NCBI RefSeq assembly: GCF_005405485.1
Contig: NZ_BJED01000013.1
Span: 62,001-126,000 of the forward strand
Source of the DNA: Enterococcus hulanensis
Lineage (GTDB): Bacteria > Bacillota > Bacilli > Lactobacillales > Enterococcaceae
Reading direction: 5' to 3'
Length of the DNA: 64,000 nt
Shown: positions 45,061 through 54,220 of the stretch, in pieces
Layout of the letters: each line of letters begins with the position of its first letter
Numbering within the stretch: position 1 is the first letter of the stretch
Position numbers and translations under genes: made by a program
Notes under the pieces: model-generated
What the model was told of the DNA's origin: nothing
The model's database searches: none
Seen by the model: only the letters and a program-made list of their open reading frames with translations

Positions 45061-47213
45061 TTGAAATAGGCAAGTTGGTCAATGGACGATATAAAATCAT
45101 CGCCAATATCGGCAGCGGCGGTATGGCTAACGTCTTTTTGGCCCACGATTTAATTTTGGATCGTGATGTTGCCATCAAAATATTACGTTTCGACTTTCAA
45201 AATGATCAAACTGCGATCCGCCGTTTCCAGCGAGAAGCATTGGCCGCTACTGAAATGGTTCACCCTAATATCGTTGGAGTTTACGATGTGGATGAAGAAA
45301 GCGGTATGCAGTATTTGGTTATGGAATATGTGAAGGGAATGGATCTGAAACGCTATATCCAAACGCGTTCCCCAATCCCTTACGGAAAAATTGTGGATAT
45401 TATGGATCAAATTTTATCTGCAGTAAGTTTGGCTCATGCTCATGGCATCATTCACCGTGACTTGAAGCCGCAAAATATTTTGATGGATCAGGCAGGCGTG
45501 GTAAAAATCACCGACTTCGGAATTGCGATCGCCTTATCTGAAACTTCTCTGACCCAAACAAATTCTATGCTAGGTTCTGTACATTATCTGTCACCTGAAC
45601 AGGCTCGTGGCAGCATGGCAACCAAGCAATCAGATATCTATGCTTTAGGGATCATTCTTTATGAAATGATCACCGGCAGCGTCCCTTTTGATGGTGAGTC
45701 TGCTGTGACGATTGCGCTAAAACATTTTCAAGACGAAATGCCGTCAGTAAAAGGTTTTGACCCAGAAGTTCCGCAATCGTTAGAAAACATTGTTATGCAT
45801 GCTACTGCGAAAGAACCGGCTGATCGCTATAGAACAGCAGATGAAATGGCGGCAGATCTGGCAACAGCATTGTCGCCAGAGCGTGCAAATGAATTACCGT
45901 GGCGTCCAACAGCCATGTTAGATGAAACCAAAGTGCTGACCCCAATCCAGCCTGAAGACATTCCAGTTGAGAAACCGCAAGAAGAACCTCCAGTTTCTGA
46001 GGAGAAGCCAAAGAAGAAAAGAGGCAAGAAGCGTTTTATTGCTATTTTCTTGTTATTGATGCTGGCAATCGGTGGAGTAGCGGGCTATCTTCTGACTAGG
46101 GCAGCGGAGGTCTCAATCCCGCAAGTCGAGGATATGACGGAAGCGGAAGCGCGAACAGCACTAGAAGATGCAAACTTGACGGTAGATAGTAAAACAGATG
46201 AAGTGGCAAGCGACACGATAAAAAAAGGACGAGTAGTTAAAACGAATCCTGTTGCGGGAACTATGATCAAAAAGAGCCGACCTGTACGTCTGTACATCAG
46301 CTCTGGCACTAAAAAAGTAGCCTTGAAAGATTATGAGGGCGACTCGCTAGAAGATGCGAAAGAAGAATTGAAAGAAATCGGGTTTTTAGAGAAGAATATT
46401 CGTATCAAGAAGGTCAACGATGAGTCGGCTCCCGTAGATCAGATTTTAACCCAAAATCCGAAGGCGGGTACAAGGGTTGATCCGGAAGAAGATGAGATTA
46501 CTCTCGAAGTTTCAGATGGACCGAAGACGTATAAAATCGATGATTATTCTCAGATGACCTATGCGGAAGCAGAAGCCAAGTTATTACAGCTAGGTATCAC
46601 AATAAATCAGATTAAACGGGTGGACGAATCAAGTGAGACTATCCCATCCGAAGAAGTTATCAGCCAAGATCCAGTCAGCGGAACTGCTTTAACTTCAAAA
46701 GACACGATTACGCTAAAAGTCAGCTCTGGTTCAAGCTATGTCAAACTGGATGATCTAAGCGGTCAAGATAAAGCAGCGGCAGAAAGCAAACTCTCTGAAT
46801 TAGGATTAAATTACACAGAGCAGGAAGAATTTTCTGATGATGTAGCAGAGGGCAAAGTTATTCGGACAGACCCTGGTGCAGGTTCAACATCATTAAAAGC
46901 CGGGGATACTGTAACTGTATACATTTCCAAGGGGCCTGAAAATAAAGAGAATACGTTTGACGTGACGATCGCCGCTAAGTTCACTGGAACTGATGGTCAG
47001 CAAGATACGATCACAGTAATGTTGAAAGATGCGAAAAATACGAATTCAACGCAAGTCTTGAATTTTAAGTTAGATAAAAATACTCCTTCAACAGCGCAGA
47101 CCGTTTCTGTAACAATTTCCGAGGGCGGCTCTGCTACTATCGAGGTTCAACGTAATGGAAAACAGGCAGTTACTAAGTCTGTTCAAAAGGCCGAAACGAT
47201 TACTGTACCATAG
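45057..47213 (+). CDS. prkC: PASTA-domain serine/threonine kinase (PrkC/StkP/IreK)
   Basis: A 718-residue kinase. The kinase domain has the glycine loop GSGGMA (19-24), Lys41, catalytic HRDLKPQN with Asp135, and DFGIA. A basic juxtamembrane stretch and one membrane helix at about 326-347 lead to four PASTA repeats outside (roughly 350-645) and a final beta-rich ~85-residue domain that is not PASTA. PASTA repeats bind muropeptides or lipid II; in enterococci this kinase drives cephalosporin resistance. Partner of the phosphatase upstream. Confidence 0.97.
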   Translation: MIEIGKLVNGRYKIIANIGSGGMANVFLAHDLILDRDVAIKILRFDFQNDQTAIRRFQREALAATEMVHPNIVGVYDVDEESGMQYLVMEYVKGMDLKRYIQTRSPIPYGKIVDIMDQILSAVSLAHAHGIIHRDLKPQNILMDQAGVVKITDFGIAIALSETSLTQTNSMLGSVHYLSPEQARGSMATKQSDIYALGIILYEMITGSVPFDGESAVTIALKHFQDEMPSVKGFDPEVPQSLENIVMHATAKEPADRYRTADEMAADLATALSPERANELPWRPTAMLDETKVLTPIQPEDIPVEKPQEEPPVSEEKPKKKRGKKRFIAIFLLLMLAIGGVAGYLLTRAAEVSIPQVEDMTEAEARTALEDANLTVDSKTDEVASDTIKKGRVVKTNPVAGTMIKKSRPVRLYISSGTKKVALKDYEGDSLEDAKEELKEIGFLEKNIRIKKVNDESAPVDQILTQNPKAGTRVDPEEDEITLEVSDGPKTYKIDDYSQMTYAEAEAKLLQLGITINQIKRVDESSETIPSEEVISQDPVSGTALTSKDTITLKVSSGSSYVKLDDLSGQDKAAAESKLSELGLNYTEQEEFSDDVAEGKVIRTDPGAGSTSLKAGDTVTVYISKGPENKENTFDVTIAAKFTGTDGQQDTITVMLKDAKNTNSTQVLNFKLDKNTPSTAQTVSVTISEGGSATIEVQRNGKQAVTKSVQKAETITVP

Positions 47214-47249
47214 AAAAAACCTTTCCTGATTTTTCAGGAAAGGTTTTTT
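47214..47249 (+). terminator. Terminator after prkC
   Basis: AACCTTTCCTGA and TCAGGAAAGGTT pair over TTTT, with A- and T-runs on the sides. Confidence 0.92.
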
Positions 47250-47366
47250 AGGTCATTTGTACTGTAATTGGTTTTGAAGTATGCTACAATAAGACTGAAT
47301 TTATGGACTTTTTTTTAGTTATTAGAGTAGCAGAGAGATTCTAATTGTTTGATACGAAAAAAGGAG

Positions 47367-48248
47367 ATGAGACGGATCAAGGGACAGATTCGTAAGGCCT
47401 TAAGTGGTTTTTATTATGTTGCAAGTGAAGGAAAGATTCATCAGACTCGTGCACGAGGGAATTTTCGTAAAAAGAAATTGACACCTTTAGTTGGAGATGA
47501 AGTGGTTTTTAGCAGCGAAGAAAATAGTGAGGGGTATATACTTGAACTATTGCCGCGAAAAAATGAATTGGTTCGTCCGCCGGTCGCTAATGTTGATCAA
47601 GGCGTGATTGTAACGAGTTTGGTTGAGCCTAATTTTTCTTACAACTTATTGGATCGCTTTTTAGTGACGCTGGAAAATAAATACATCCATCCAATTATTT
47701 ATTTGTCCAAAACGGATTTGGTCGCTGATCAAGCATTGGTGGAAGAAATCCGCTCAGTTTATGAAACTCTTGGTTATCCGGTTATTGATGGCGAACAGGA
47801 CAAACAAAAATTAACGGATTTATTTGCAGATAAATTAACTGTCTTCATGGGACAGTCGGGAGCTGGCAAGTCGACACTGTTGAATGACGTATCGCCAGAT
47901 TTAAATTTAGAAACTGGCGAAATTTCTGATGCACTAGGACGAGGTCGGCACACCACACGCCATGTCGAATTATTAAATTTGTTTGGTGGTTTGGTCGCAG
48001 ATACACCTGGATTTAGTTCAATTGACTTCTTAGAAATATCTGCAGAAGAGTTGCCAAAAGAATTTCCTGATTTTCGTGCCGCAGCACCTGAATGTCGTTT
48101 TCGTGAGTGTCGTCATGTAAAAGAGCCAGGCTGTGAAGTGAAGCATCGTTTAGAAAAAGGCGAGATCGCTCAAACACGCTACGACAATTACTTGCAGTTT
48201 TTACAAGAAATTGAAAAACGCCGGCCTATTTATAAAAAAAATAAATGA
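47367..48248 (+). CDS. rsgA: Ribosome small subunit-dependent GTPase RsgA
   Basis: A 293-residue circularly permuted GTPase. OB fold at 5-70 (GQIRKALSGFYYV), G4 SKTDL, G1 GQSGAGKST, and a zinc site CRFRECRHVKEPGC near 252-265. It matures the 30S subunit. The start is uncertain: the only ATG (47367) touches its AAGGAG ribosome site; a TTG lies at 47349; an ATC at 47376 has ideal 9-base spacing and fits the family start. An extended -10 TGCTACAAT is at 47283-47291. Confidence 0.95.
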   Translation: MRRIKGQIRKALSGFYYVASEGKIHQTRARGNFRKKKLTPLVGDEVVFSSEENSEGYILELLPRKNELVRPPVANVDQGVIVTSLVEPNFSYNLLDRFLVTLENKYIHPIIYLSKTDLVADQALVEEIRSVYETLGYPVIDGEQDKQKLTDLFADKLTVFMGQSGAGKSTLLNDVSPDLNLETGEISDALGRGRHTTRHVELLNLFGGLVADTPGFSSIDFLEISAEELPKEFPDFRAAAPECRFRECRHVKEPGCEVKHRLEKGEIAQTRYDNYLQFLQEIEKRRPIYKKNK

Positions 48249-48317
48249 TCTGTTTTATTTTTAACCGGAAGTAAGGTTTGAAAATAAATACATTAAAATG
48301 AAAAAGGAGTACAGACT

Positions 48318-48968
48318 ATGAAAATTGCACCATCGATTTTAAGTGCAGATTTTGCACGCCTAGGCGAAGAAGTGAAAATGGTAGAGGATGCAGGTGTTGA
48401 TTACATTCATATTGATGTGATGGATGGAAACTTTGTTCCGAATATTTCTTTTGGTCAAGTAGTGGTAAGTGCATTGCGCCCAGTTACTAAACTGCCTTTG
48501 GATGTTCATTTGATGATCGCCAATCCGGAAAATTATATTAATGATTTTGCTAAGGCGGGGGCTGATATCATTATGGCCCATGTAGAAGCGACACCGCATA
48601 TTCACCGTGTCGTTCAAATGATCAAAGCTGCAGGTGTAAAACCGGGTGTGGTGTTAAATCCAGGAACCCCAGTTGAAGCAATCAAATATGTTTTAGACGA
48701 TGTCGATCAAATTTTGGTGATGACAGTTAATCCAGGTTTTGGTGGACAATCATTTATTGAAAGTACTGTCGAAAAAATTGCAGAACTAGATCGTTTACGA
48801 AAAGAACATGGTTATCACTATGAAATCGAAGTAGATGGCGGGATTCAACCGGAATCAGCTAAAAAATGCGCAGCTGCAGGTGCGGATGTTTTTGTTGCTG
48901 GTTCATATATCTATGACGCAGAAAATCCGCAAGAAAAAATCAATGCATTGCGGGCAGCTATTGACTAA
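48318..48968 (+). CDS. rpe: Ribulose-phosphate 3-epimerase
   Basis: A 216-residue TIM barrel. Signature segments are APSILSADFARLGEE (3-17), VDYIHIDVMDGNFVPN (27-42), LDVHLMI near 61 and VMTVNPGFGGQ near 137. It interconverts ribulose-5-P and xylulose-5-P in the pentose phosphate pathway. AAAGGAG precedes the ATG; the stop overlaps the thiN start. Confidence 0.98.
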   Translation: MKIAPSILSADFARLGEEVKMVEDAGVDYIHIDVMDGNFVPNISFGQVVVSALRPVTKLPLDVHLMIANPENYINDFAKAGADIIMAHVEATPHIHRVVQMIKAAGVKPGVVLNPGTPVEAIKYVLDDVDQILVMTVNPGFGGQSFIESTVEKIAELDRLRKEHGYHYEIEVDGGIQPESAKKCAAAGADVFVAGSYIYDAENPQEKINALRAAID

Positions 48969-49606
48969 TGAAGATTTTACTTGTTGCAGGCGGTGATCCT
49001 AATCACTGGCCTGCTTTTTCACAGGATTTTACTAAAATCATCGGGATTGATCGAGGCAATCTATTCCTTTTGCGTCGAGGAATCGTACCTGATCTGGCAA
49101 TCGGCGATTTTGATTCATTGAACGAGGATGAAAGAAAAGAAGTATTCGCTGGTGTAGGTGAAGTGTTGACTTCTCCAGCGGAAAAAGATGATACGGATAC
49201 ACAACTAGCGTTGGTTAAGACTTTCGAACGTTATCCTGAAGCAGAAGTGACTTTAATCGGAGCAACTGGTGGTCGTTTAGATCATTTGTTAGCAAATTTA
49301 TGGTTAGGTGTTGAACCGCGCTTCTCTCCATTTATTTCTCAAATTAAAATTGCGGACCAAGGAAATGTTGTGAGCTATATTGCTCCCGGAAGTCATCAGA
49401 TTGCTAAAATAGCGAGTATGAAATATTTGGCCTTCTGCTGTTTGACGCCAGTTAGAAAATTGTCATTGAAGAATGTAAAATATGAACTTTCGAAGGTTGA
49501 TTTTTTACAGCCTACTAGCTTGGCAAGCAATGAATTTTTGACTGGGCAGGCTGAGGTTAGTTTTTCGGAAGGTTTGATCGCTGTGATCCAAAGCCGAGAT
49601 GTTTAA
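48968..49606 (+). CDS. thiN: Thiamine pyrophosphokinase
   Basis: A 212-residue enzyme with GIDRGNLFLLRRGIVPDLAIGDFDS near 28-52, SPAEKDDTDTQLAL near 75 and GATGGRLDHLLANL near 97-110, all ThiN landmarks. It makes thiamine diphosphate from thiamine and ATP, completing the use of thiamine brought in by ThiT. The rpe-thiN link is typical in Firmicutes. Start overlaps the rpe stop (TAATG). Confidence 0.96.
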   Translation: MKILLVAGGDPNHWPAFSQDFTKIIGIDRGNLFLLRRGIVPDLAIGDFDSLNEDERKEVFAGVGEVLTSPAEKDDTDTQLALVKTFERYPEAEVTLIGATGGRLDHLLANLWLGVEPRFSPFISQIKIADQGNVVSYIAPGSHQIAKIASMKYLAFCCLTPVRKLSLKNVKYELSKVDFLQPTSLASNEFLTGQAEVSFSEGLIAVIQSRDV

Positions 49607-49609
49607 ATT

Positions 49610-49662
49610 GGGTAGTTAAGAATCGTTTTTTTTGAAACGAATCTGCTACTCATTTTTTTATT
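49610..49662 (+). terminator. Terminator after thiN
   Basis: GGGTAG..GAATCGTTT pairs imperfectly with AAACGAATC..CTACTC, followed by a T-run. Confidence 0.7.
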
Positions 49663-49717
49663 TATAAGAGATACTAAAATTCTTTAAAATCAACCGCCCA
49701 TGCTTTTTAATCCTTGA

Positions 49718-49765
49718 GTTTAGTGGTAAAATTCATTCTATATTATAGCGTTCAGAGGTGCCTAA
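49718..49765 (+). promoter_or_regulatory. mreCD upstream block (duplicated at 8782-8829)
   Basis: It contains TGGTAAAAT, CATTCTATAT and the AGAGG ribosome region followed by CCTAAGTGAG. The same arrangement and length precede the solitary mreC at 8830. Confidence 0.6.
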
Positions 49766-50626
49766 GTGAGAAAGTTTAATCCAAATAAGAATATTATTAT
49801 TATATTAATTGTTGTTATTATTGTTGTGGCAACTGTCTCGATTACCGCAGCAAATCGTGCGAAAGACAGTGACACGAACATTGTTCAATCAGCTGTGAAT
49901 GACACTATCAGTGTTGTTGATAAGGTAATTACTGCACCAGGACGTTGGCTAAGCGGCGGTGTTCAATCGGTTTCTAACTTGATTAACACCTACGACGAAA
50001 ATCAAAAATTGAAGAGTGAAGTTGATCAATACGATGAAGTGAAGCAGCAAACGAAGAATCAAGCACAAGAAATCGAGCGCTTAAAAGATGAACTTGAGTT
50101 GAATCAAACCTTGACCAGTTATGAAAAGGTTACGGCAAATGTTATCACGCGTTCACCGGATACGTGGCAGGATATGCTGATTGTTGATAAAGGCAGCAGT
50201 GATGGTGTTGAAGGGAATATGGCGGTTATGTCTCAAAAAGGTCTGATCGGGCGGGTGATGGAAGTGAATGCTCATTCATCCAAGGTTCAATTATTAACTT
50301 CAGATAATAAAAGTAGTAATCATTTTCCTGTAAAAATAAGTTCAGCTAAAGGCAATTCTTTTGGTGTTTTGAATAAATACGATGTAAAAGAGCAGCAATT
50401 GATTGCTTCTGAAATTACTGAAGGGCAAGACATCAAAGAAGGCGATGTGGTCCAAACTTCCGGACTTGGGGGGAATTCTCCAGCGGATTTGGCTATCGGG
50501 ACGGTCGTCAAGGTCAAACCCGACAGCAATGGATTGAATCAAGAAGTTTACATCAAGCCCTATGCGCAAATGTATGATATTTCAGTCGTAACGATTATCC
50601 AAAGAATGGCGGGAGCGACCGAATGA
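49766..50626 (+). CDS. mreC: Cell shape/elongation protein MreC
   Basis: A 286-residue protein starting at GTG, with one membrane helix at about 8-29, a coiled coil at 73-118 (NQAQEIERLKDELELNQTL) and beta domains with NVITRSPDTWQDMLIVDKG. It lies directly before mreD and is probably the ancestral copy. No mreB is upstream (thiN is), as usual in ovococci. It scaffolds peripheral cell-wall synthesis with MreD and penicillin-binding proteins. Confidence 0.97.
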   Translation: MRKFNPNKNIIIILIVVIIVVATVSITAANRAKDSDTNIVQSAVNDTISVVDKVITAPGRWLSGGVQSVSNLINTYDENQKLKSEVDQYDEVKQQTKNQAQEIERLKDELELNQTLTSYEKVTANVITRSPDTWQDMLIVDKGSSDGVEGNMAVMSQKGLIGRVMEVNAHSSKVQLLTSDNKSSNHFPVKISSAKGNSFGVLNKYDVKEQQLIASEITEGQDIKEGDVVQTSGLGGNSPADLAIGTVVKVKPDSNGLNQEVYIKPYAQMYDISVVTIIQRMAGATE

Positions 50627-51153
50627 TTAGACGGACAACCTTAAAATACATTACCCCTGGTTTATTGTTTTTATTATTTTTGCTGGATGCCCATGTGACT
50701 CGCATCATTGCGTCTCTAACCGATAATGTTTATGTAGCGAACGCGCATTTGGCGCTGCTGGTGCTGATGATTATCTCCAGAGTGGTCAATGAGCGGTTCC
50801 TGTTAGGAACATCTTTGGTTTTGGGAATTCTATACGATTTATATTATATCGGTGTGATCGGAATCTATGCTGTGATTTTTCCGCTATTAGTTATGTTGCT
50901 TTATTTCTTCAAGAAAACGATTCAGCAAAATGTTTTGACGCTCTTTTTTACAGTCGTAATCAGTGTGACGCTCTTTGAGTTGATCAGCCTGTTACTGCAA
51001 TCTGTTTTTGGTCTGACTGGGGTCAGCAGCGACTTTTTTGTACCGCGATATTTAGGTCCAACGCTGCTTTTAAATATTCTAACCTTCGTTATTTTAATTT
51101 TCCCATTAGAGAAAGTTTTGATCGGTCCGCCAGAAGAAGAACTTGGCATATAA
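50623..51153 (+). CDS. mreD: Cell shape protein MreD
   Basis: A 176-residue membrane protein with five or six hydrophobic segments from residue 10 to 168, ending in a short acidic tail. Identified by hydrophobic pattern, length and the four-base overlap with mreC. It forms a complex with MreC in wall elongation. Confidence 0.93.
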   Translation: MIRRTTLKYITPGLLFLLFLLDAHVTRIIASLTDNVYVANAHLALLVLMIISRVVNERFLLGTSLVLGILYDLYYIGVIGIYAVIFPLLVMLLYFFKKTIQQNVLTLFFTVVISVTLFELISLLLQSVFGLTGVSSDFFVPRYLGPTLLLNILTFVILIFPLEKVLIGPPEEELGI

Positions 51154-51181
51154 AGGATATCTGCAGCTATTTAAATGAACG

Positions 51182-51214
51182 AAAAAAACAGAAGAATTTT
51201 TCTTCTGTTTTTTT
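51182..51214 (+). terminator. Terminator after mreD
   Basis: AACAGAAGAA and TTCTTCTGTT pair, with A-run before and seven T after. Confidence 0.9.
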
Positions 51215-51371
51215 GTGGACTGGATTTGTAACTAAAAAATAGTGAAATGAAATGTTTTTGTAACAAAGCTATTATACGGATGACACACAGCTATGGTAAA
51301 CTCATGGATGTGTTAGAAAAAAAGTCTAATTAAATTCAAAATAAAAGATTAAGTAGTCGGAGGACATTAGA

Positions 51372-52784
51372 GTGAAAAAAAGTTTGTTATCAGCATTAAT
51401 GGTATGTTCAGTAACATTAAGCGCATTAGCAGCTCCAGCCGCAGCTTCTGCCGATGAATTTGATAGTAAAATTGCTGACCAAGACGCAAAAATTTCAAGT
51501 TTACAAAACCAACAAACTGATGCACAATCACAAATCAGTGCATTAGAAGGCGAAGTTGCTTCAATTAATGATAAAGCACAAGGATTATTAAATGAACAAG
51601 CAGCATTGAGACAAGAATCTCAAGAATTGCAAAAACAAATCGAAACATTGAAAAAACGTATCGAAAAACGTTCAGAAGCAATCAAAGAGCAAGCGCGTAA
51701 TGTACAAGTAAAACAATCATCAGCTAATGTTATTGATGTAGTATTGAATGCTGAGTCATTTACAGATGCTGTCAGCCGTGTTCAAGCAATGACAACGATC
51801 GTTAAAGCGAACAATGATTTAGTTGAACAACAAAAAGCTGACAAAGCTGAAGTTGAGAAAAAACAAACTGAAAATCAAAAACAACAAGAACAAATCACTG
51901 CTAACCAAGCAACATTGGAAAGCCAAAAAGGTGATTTAATTACTAAACAAGCAGATTTAAATGTTCAAACAACGACATTGGCTGCTGAGCAAGCAACGGT
52001 TGAAAGCGAAAAAGCTAGCTTGAAAGAAAAACAAGAAGCTGCAATCAAAGAACAAGAACGTGTTCAAGAAGAAGCTCGCAAGGCTGCAGAAGCACAAGAA
52101 GCTGCTCAAAAAGCAGAAGCAGACCGTAAAGCACAAGCTGATGCAGATGCGAAAGCAGAAGCAGATCGTAAAGCACAAGAAGAAGCTGCTGCTGCAAGCA
52201 CTACTACGACTGAAAGCTCAACAGTTGAGTCTTCATCTACAGTAGAATCTTCATCAACTGAAGAACAAACACAAACAGGTGCAACTGAATCGTCTTCAAC
52301 AGACTCAACTAGCGAAGATAATTTCCAAGGCGGCGGAGCAACTCCGACACCAGCACCAACGACTCCATCAACACCGGAGACACCTGCTGTACCTGAAACT
52401 CCAGCACCGACACCAGCTCCAGCACCATCTGGAAATACTGGCGGAGTAGTAGCTGAAGCGATGAAATATATCGGCACACCTTATGTATGGGGCGGAAAAA
52501 CACCTGCAGGATTTGACTGCTCAGGCTTCACTTCATATGTGTATCGTCAAGCAACTGGTCGTGAAATCGGCGGATGGACTGTTCCTCAAGAATCAGCTGG
52601 AACACGCATCTCTGTTGATCAAGCACAAGCTGGTGACTTATACTTCTGGGGTAGCCCTGGTGGTTCATATCACGTAGCAATCGCAATGGGCGGCGGACAA
52701 TACATCCACGCACCACAACCTGGCGAAACAGTTACTGTAAGTTCTGTAAGTTACTACGCACCAAGCTTTGCAGTTCGTATGTAA
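51372..52784 (+). CDS. sagA: SagA-like secreted NlpC/P60 peptidoglycan endopeptidase
   Basis: A 470-residue secreted protein. The signal peptide ends near residue 27 (PAAASA). A long coiled coil runs from 30 to about 275, then a Ser/Thr/Glu-rich stretch, a Pro/Thr-rich linker (about 318-355) and the C-terminal NlpC/P60 domain with Cys383, His434 and His446. SagA of E. faecium cuts peptidoglycan crosslinks during division and releases muropeptides sensed by host NOD2. The 5' UTR is long (218-base gap after mreD); GGAGGAC lies before the GTG start. Confidence 0.94.
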   Translation: MKKSLLSALMVCSVTLSALAAPAAASADEFDSKIADQDAKISSLQNQQTDAQSQISALEGEVASINDKAQGLLNEQAALRQESQELQKQIETLKKRIEKRSEAIKEQARNVQVKQSSANVIDVVLNAESFTDAVSRVQAMTTIVKANNDLVEQQKADKAEVEKKQTENQKQQEQITANQATLESQKGDLITKQADLNVQTTTLAAEQATVESEKASLKEKQEAAIKEQERVQEEARKAAEAQEAAQKAEADRKAQADADAKAEADRKAQEEAAAASTTTTESSTVESSSTVESSSTEEQTQTGATESSSTDSTSEDNFQGGGATPTPAPTTPSTPETPAVPETPAPTPAPAPSGNTGGVVAEAMKYIGTPYVWGGKTPAGFDCSGFTSYVYRQATGREIGGWTVPQESAGTRISVDQAQAGDLYFWGSPGGSYHVAIAMGGGQYIHAPQPGETVTVSSVSYYAPSFAVRM

Positions 52785-52803
52785 TCAAATTTAATCAATC
52801 ATG

Positions 52804-52832
52804 ACCGGTACGAATTTCGTACCGGTTTTTTT
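52804..52832 (+). terminator. Terminator after sagA
   Basis: ACCGGTACGAA and TTCGTACCGGT form a near-perfect stem, followed by TTTTTT. Confidence 0.93.
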
Positions 52833-52847
52833 AATGGAGGAAATGCA

Positions 52848-53351
52848 ATGCAGAAACAATTGAAAAATGGCAACTTCTATTTGGGTCTGGCGGTTGTTAT
52901 GATGCTGGTCTTATTCATTAGTTCTTCAATGACCTATCAGCAGCAAAGTCAAGTTTCATTAATTGAAAAAATATTGGCAAATGAACCGCTGAAAGATTTC
53001 TTTAGTCGAATTTCATTTAACTATGCTGGTAGTGAAGTAAGTATAGCTGCAAAAGGCTATGTTAAATTTGTCGAATTCTTTATTCGGAAAGCCGCTCATT
53101 TTATGACTTATTTTATTTTAGGCGGCAGCCTATACTTAGGATTATTACCCAAATTGAAACAGAAATCATCGGTCTTAGGTCTGTTTTTCGCTTGGCTAGC
53201 TGCAACTGGTTATGCGGCTACTGATGAATTCCACCAAATGTTGACTGGTGGACGGACCCCATTATTTCAAGATGTGATGCTAGATTCGTGTGGAGCATTG
53301 ACAGCCTGTTTGATTATTATCGCTTATCGAACTATTCTTAAAAAGCGTTGA
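52848..53351 (+). CDS. VanZ-like family membrane protein
   Basis: A 167-residue protein with four hydrophobic segments. VanZ-family marks are KAAHFMTYFILGGSL near 84-98 and ATDEFHQMLTGGRTPLFQDVMLDSCGA near 122-150. True VanZ gives low teicoplanin resistance; no van cluster is nearby, so this is a housekeeping relative of unknown function. ATGGAGGAA precedes the ATG, and there is a terminator just before it. Confidence 0.88.
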   Translation: MQKQLKNGNFYLGLAVVMMLVLFISSSMTYQQQSQVSLIEKILANEPLKDFFSRISFNYAGSEVSIAAKGYVKFVEFFIRKAAHFMTYFILGGSLYLGLLPKLKQKSSVLGLFFAWLAATGYAATDEFHQMLTGGRTPLFQDVMLDSCGALTACLIIIAYRTILKKR

Positions 53352-53424
53352 TAGGGATAATTCTTGACGAAAAATGTTTTCGGATGGACAATGAAAGAGA
53401 TCAAAAATATTGGAGGAATGTACC

Positions 53425-54147
53425 ATGTCAGGACATAGTAAGTGGCACAATATTCAAGGACGTAAAAACGCCCAAGATGCGAAACGAGGAAAAATCTTTC
53501 AAAAGATGTCGCGTGAAATTTATATGGCAGCTAAAGCTGGTGGTCCTGACCCGAGTACGAATCCTGCATTGCGTTTAGTAATTGATAAAGCTAAATCAGC
53601 CAATATGCCAAATGATAATGTCGATCGAGCGATCAAAAAAGCGACTTCGGCAGGTGAGGGTGAACATTACGATGAAATTACTTATGAAGGATATGGACCT
53701 GGCGGCGCAGCAATTTTAGTTCACGCGTTGACTGATAACCGAAATCGAACAGCGACAAATGTTCGTGTGGCCTTTACTCGGAATGGCGGAAATTTAGGCG
53801 AGACCGGCTCGGTCAATTATATGTTTGATCGAAAAGGTTATATCGCTATCGAACGTGAGAACTTGACGGTGGACGAGGATACGATGTTTGAAGATGTGCT
53901 GGAGGCGGGCGCAGAGGACATGGAGATTCTGCAGGAAGTTTTTGAAATCTATACTGCCGCTGAAGATTTTACGAGTGTGCGGGATCAACTGGAGGCCGAT
54001 GGATTCACGTTAGCACAAGCAGAATTAACCATGATTCCGCAAACAACGGTTCACTTGGATGAAGAGCAGCAAGAGAAGCTGGATCGTTTAGTGGAGAAAT
54101 TGGAAGATGATGATGATGTATCTGAAGTGTTTACCTCCGCAGAATAG
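53425..54147 (+). CDS. yebC: YebC/PmpR-family protein
   Basis: A 240-residue protein starting [20 protein letters not shown], the family hallmark. [20 protein letters not shown] is near 87-106. YebC proteins act as DNA-binding regulators or, in several bacteria, help ribosomes through proline stretches. The ATG at 53425 follows TTGGAGGAATGTACC; an in-frame start 15 bases earlier overlaps the ribosome site. Confidence 0.96.
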   Translation: MSGHSKWHNIQGRKNAQDAKRGKIFQKMSREIYMAAKAGGPDPSTNPALRLVIDKAKSANMPNDNVDRAIKKATSAGEGEHYDEITYEGYGPGGAAILVHALTDNRNRTATNVRVAFTRNGGNLGETGSVNYMFDRKGYIAIERENLTVDEDTMFEDVLEAGAEDMEILQEVFEIYTAAEDFTSVRDQLEADGFTLAQAELTMIPQTTVHLDEEQQEKLDRLVEKLEDDDDVSEVFTSAE

Positions 54148-54181
54148 AATATGAAGTTAAAAACTAACTTGTAGAGCAAAC

Positions 54182-54212
54182 AAAAAAACCAGCGAAATTT
54201 TCGCTGGTTTTT
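54182..54212. terminator. Bidirectional terminator between yebC and ldt
   Basis: AACCAGCGAAA and TTTCGCTGGTT pair, with A- and T-runs on the sides, between convergent genes. Confidence 0.93.
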
Positions 54213-54220
54213 ACTTTACT

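Noticed and set aside
51227-51264. WalR-type TGTAAC repeats before sagA
   Set aside because: The two TGTAAC copies are 32 bases apart, not separated by five as in the WalR box; likely chance in AT-rich DNA.
52106-52477. Long minus-strand frame rich in Ala/Val/Gly opposite sagA
   Set aside because: It is the mirror of the Ala/Lys- and Pro/Thr-rich linker of sagA; no ribosome site and biased composition.
52848-53351. Glycopeptide (vancomycin/teicoplanin) resistance cluster
   Set aside because: Only a distant VanZ relative is present; no vanH, ligase, vanX, vanR or vanS nearby.
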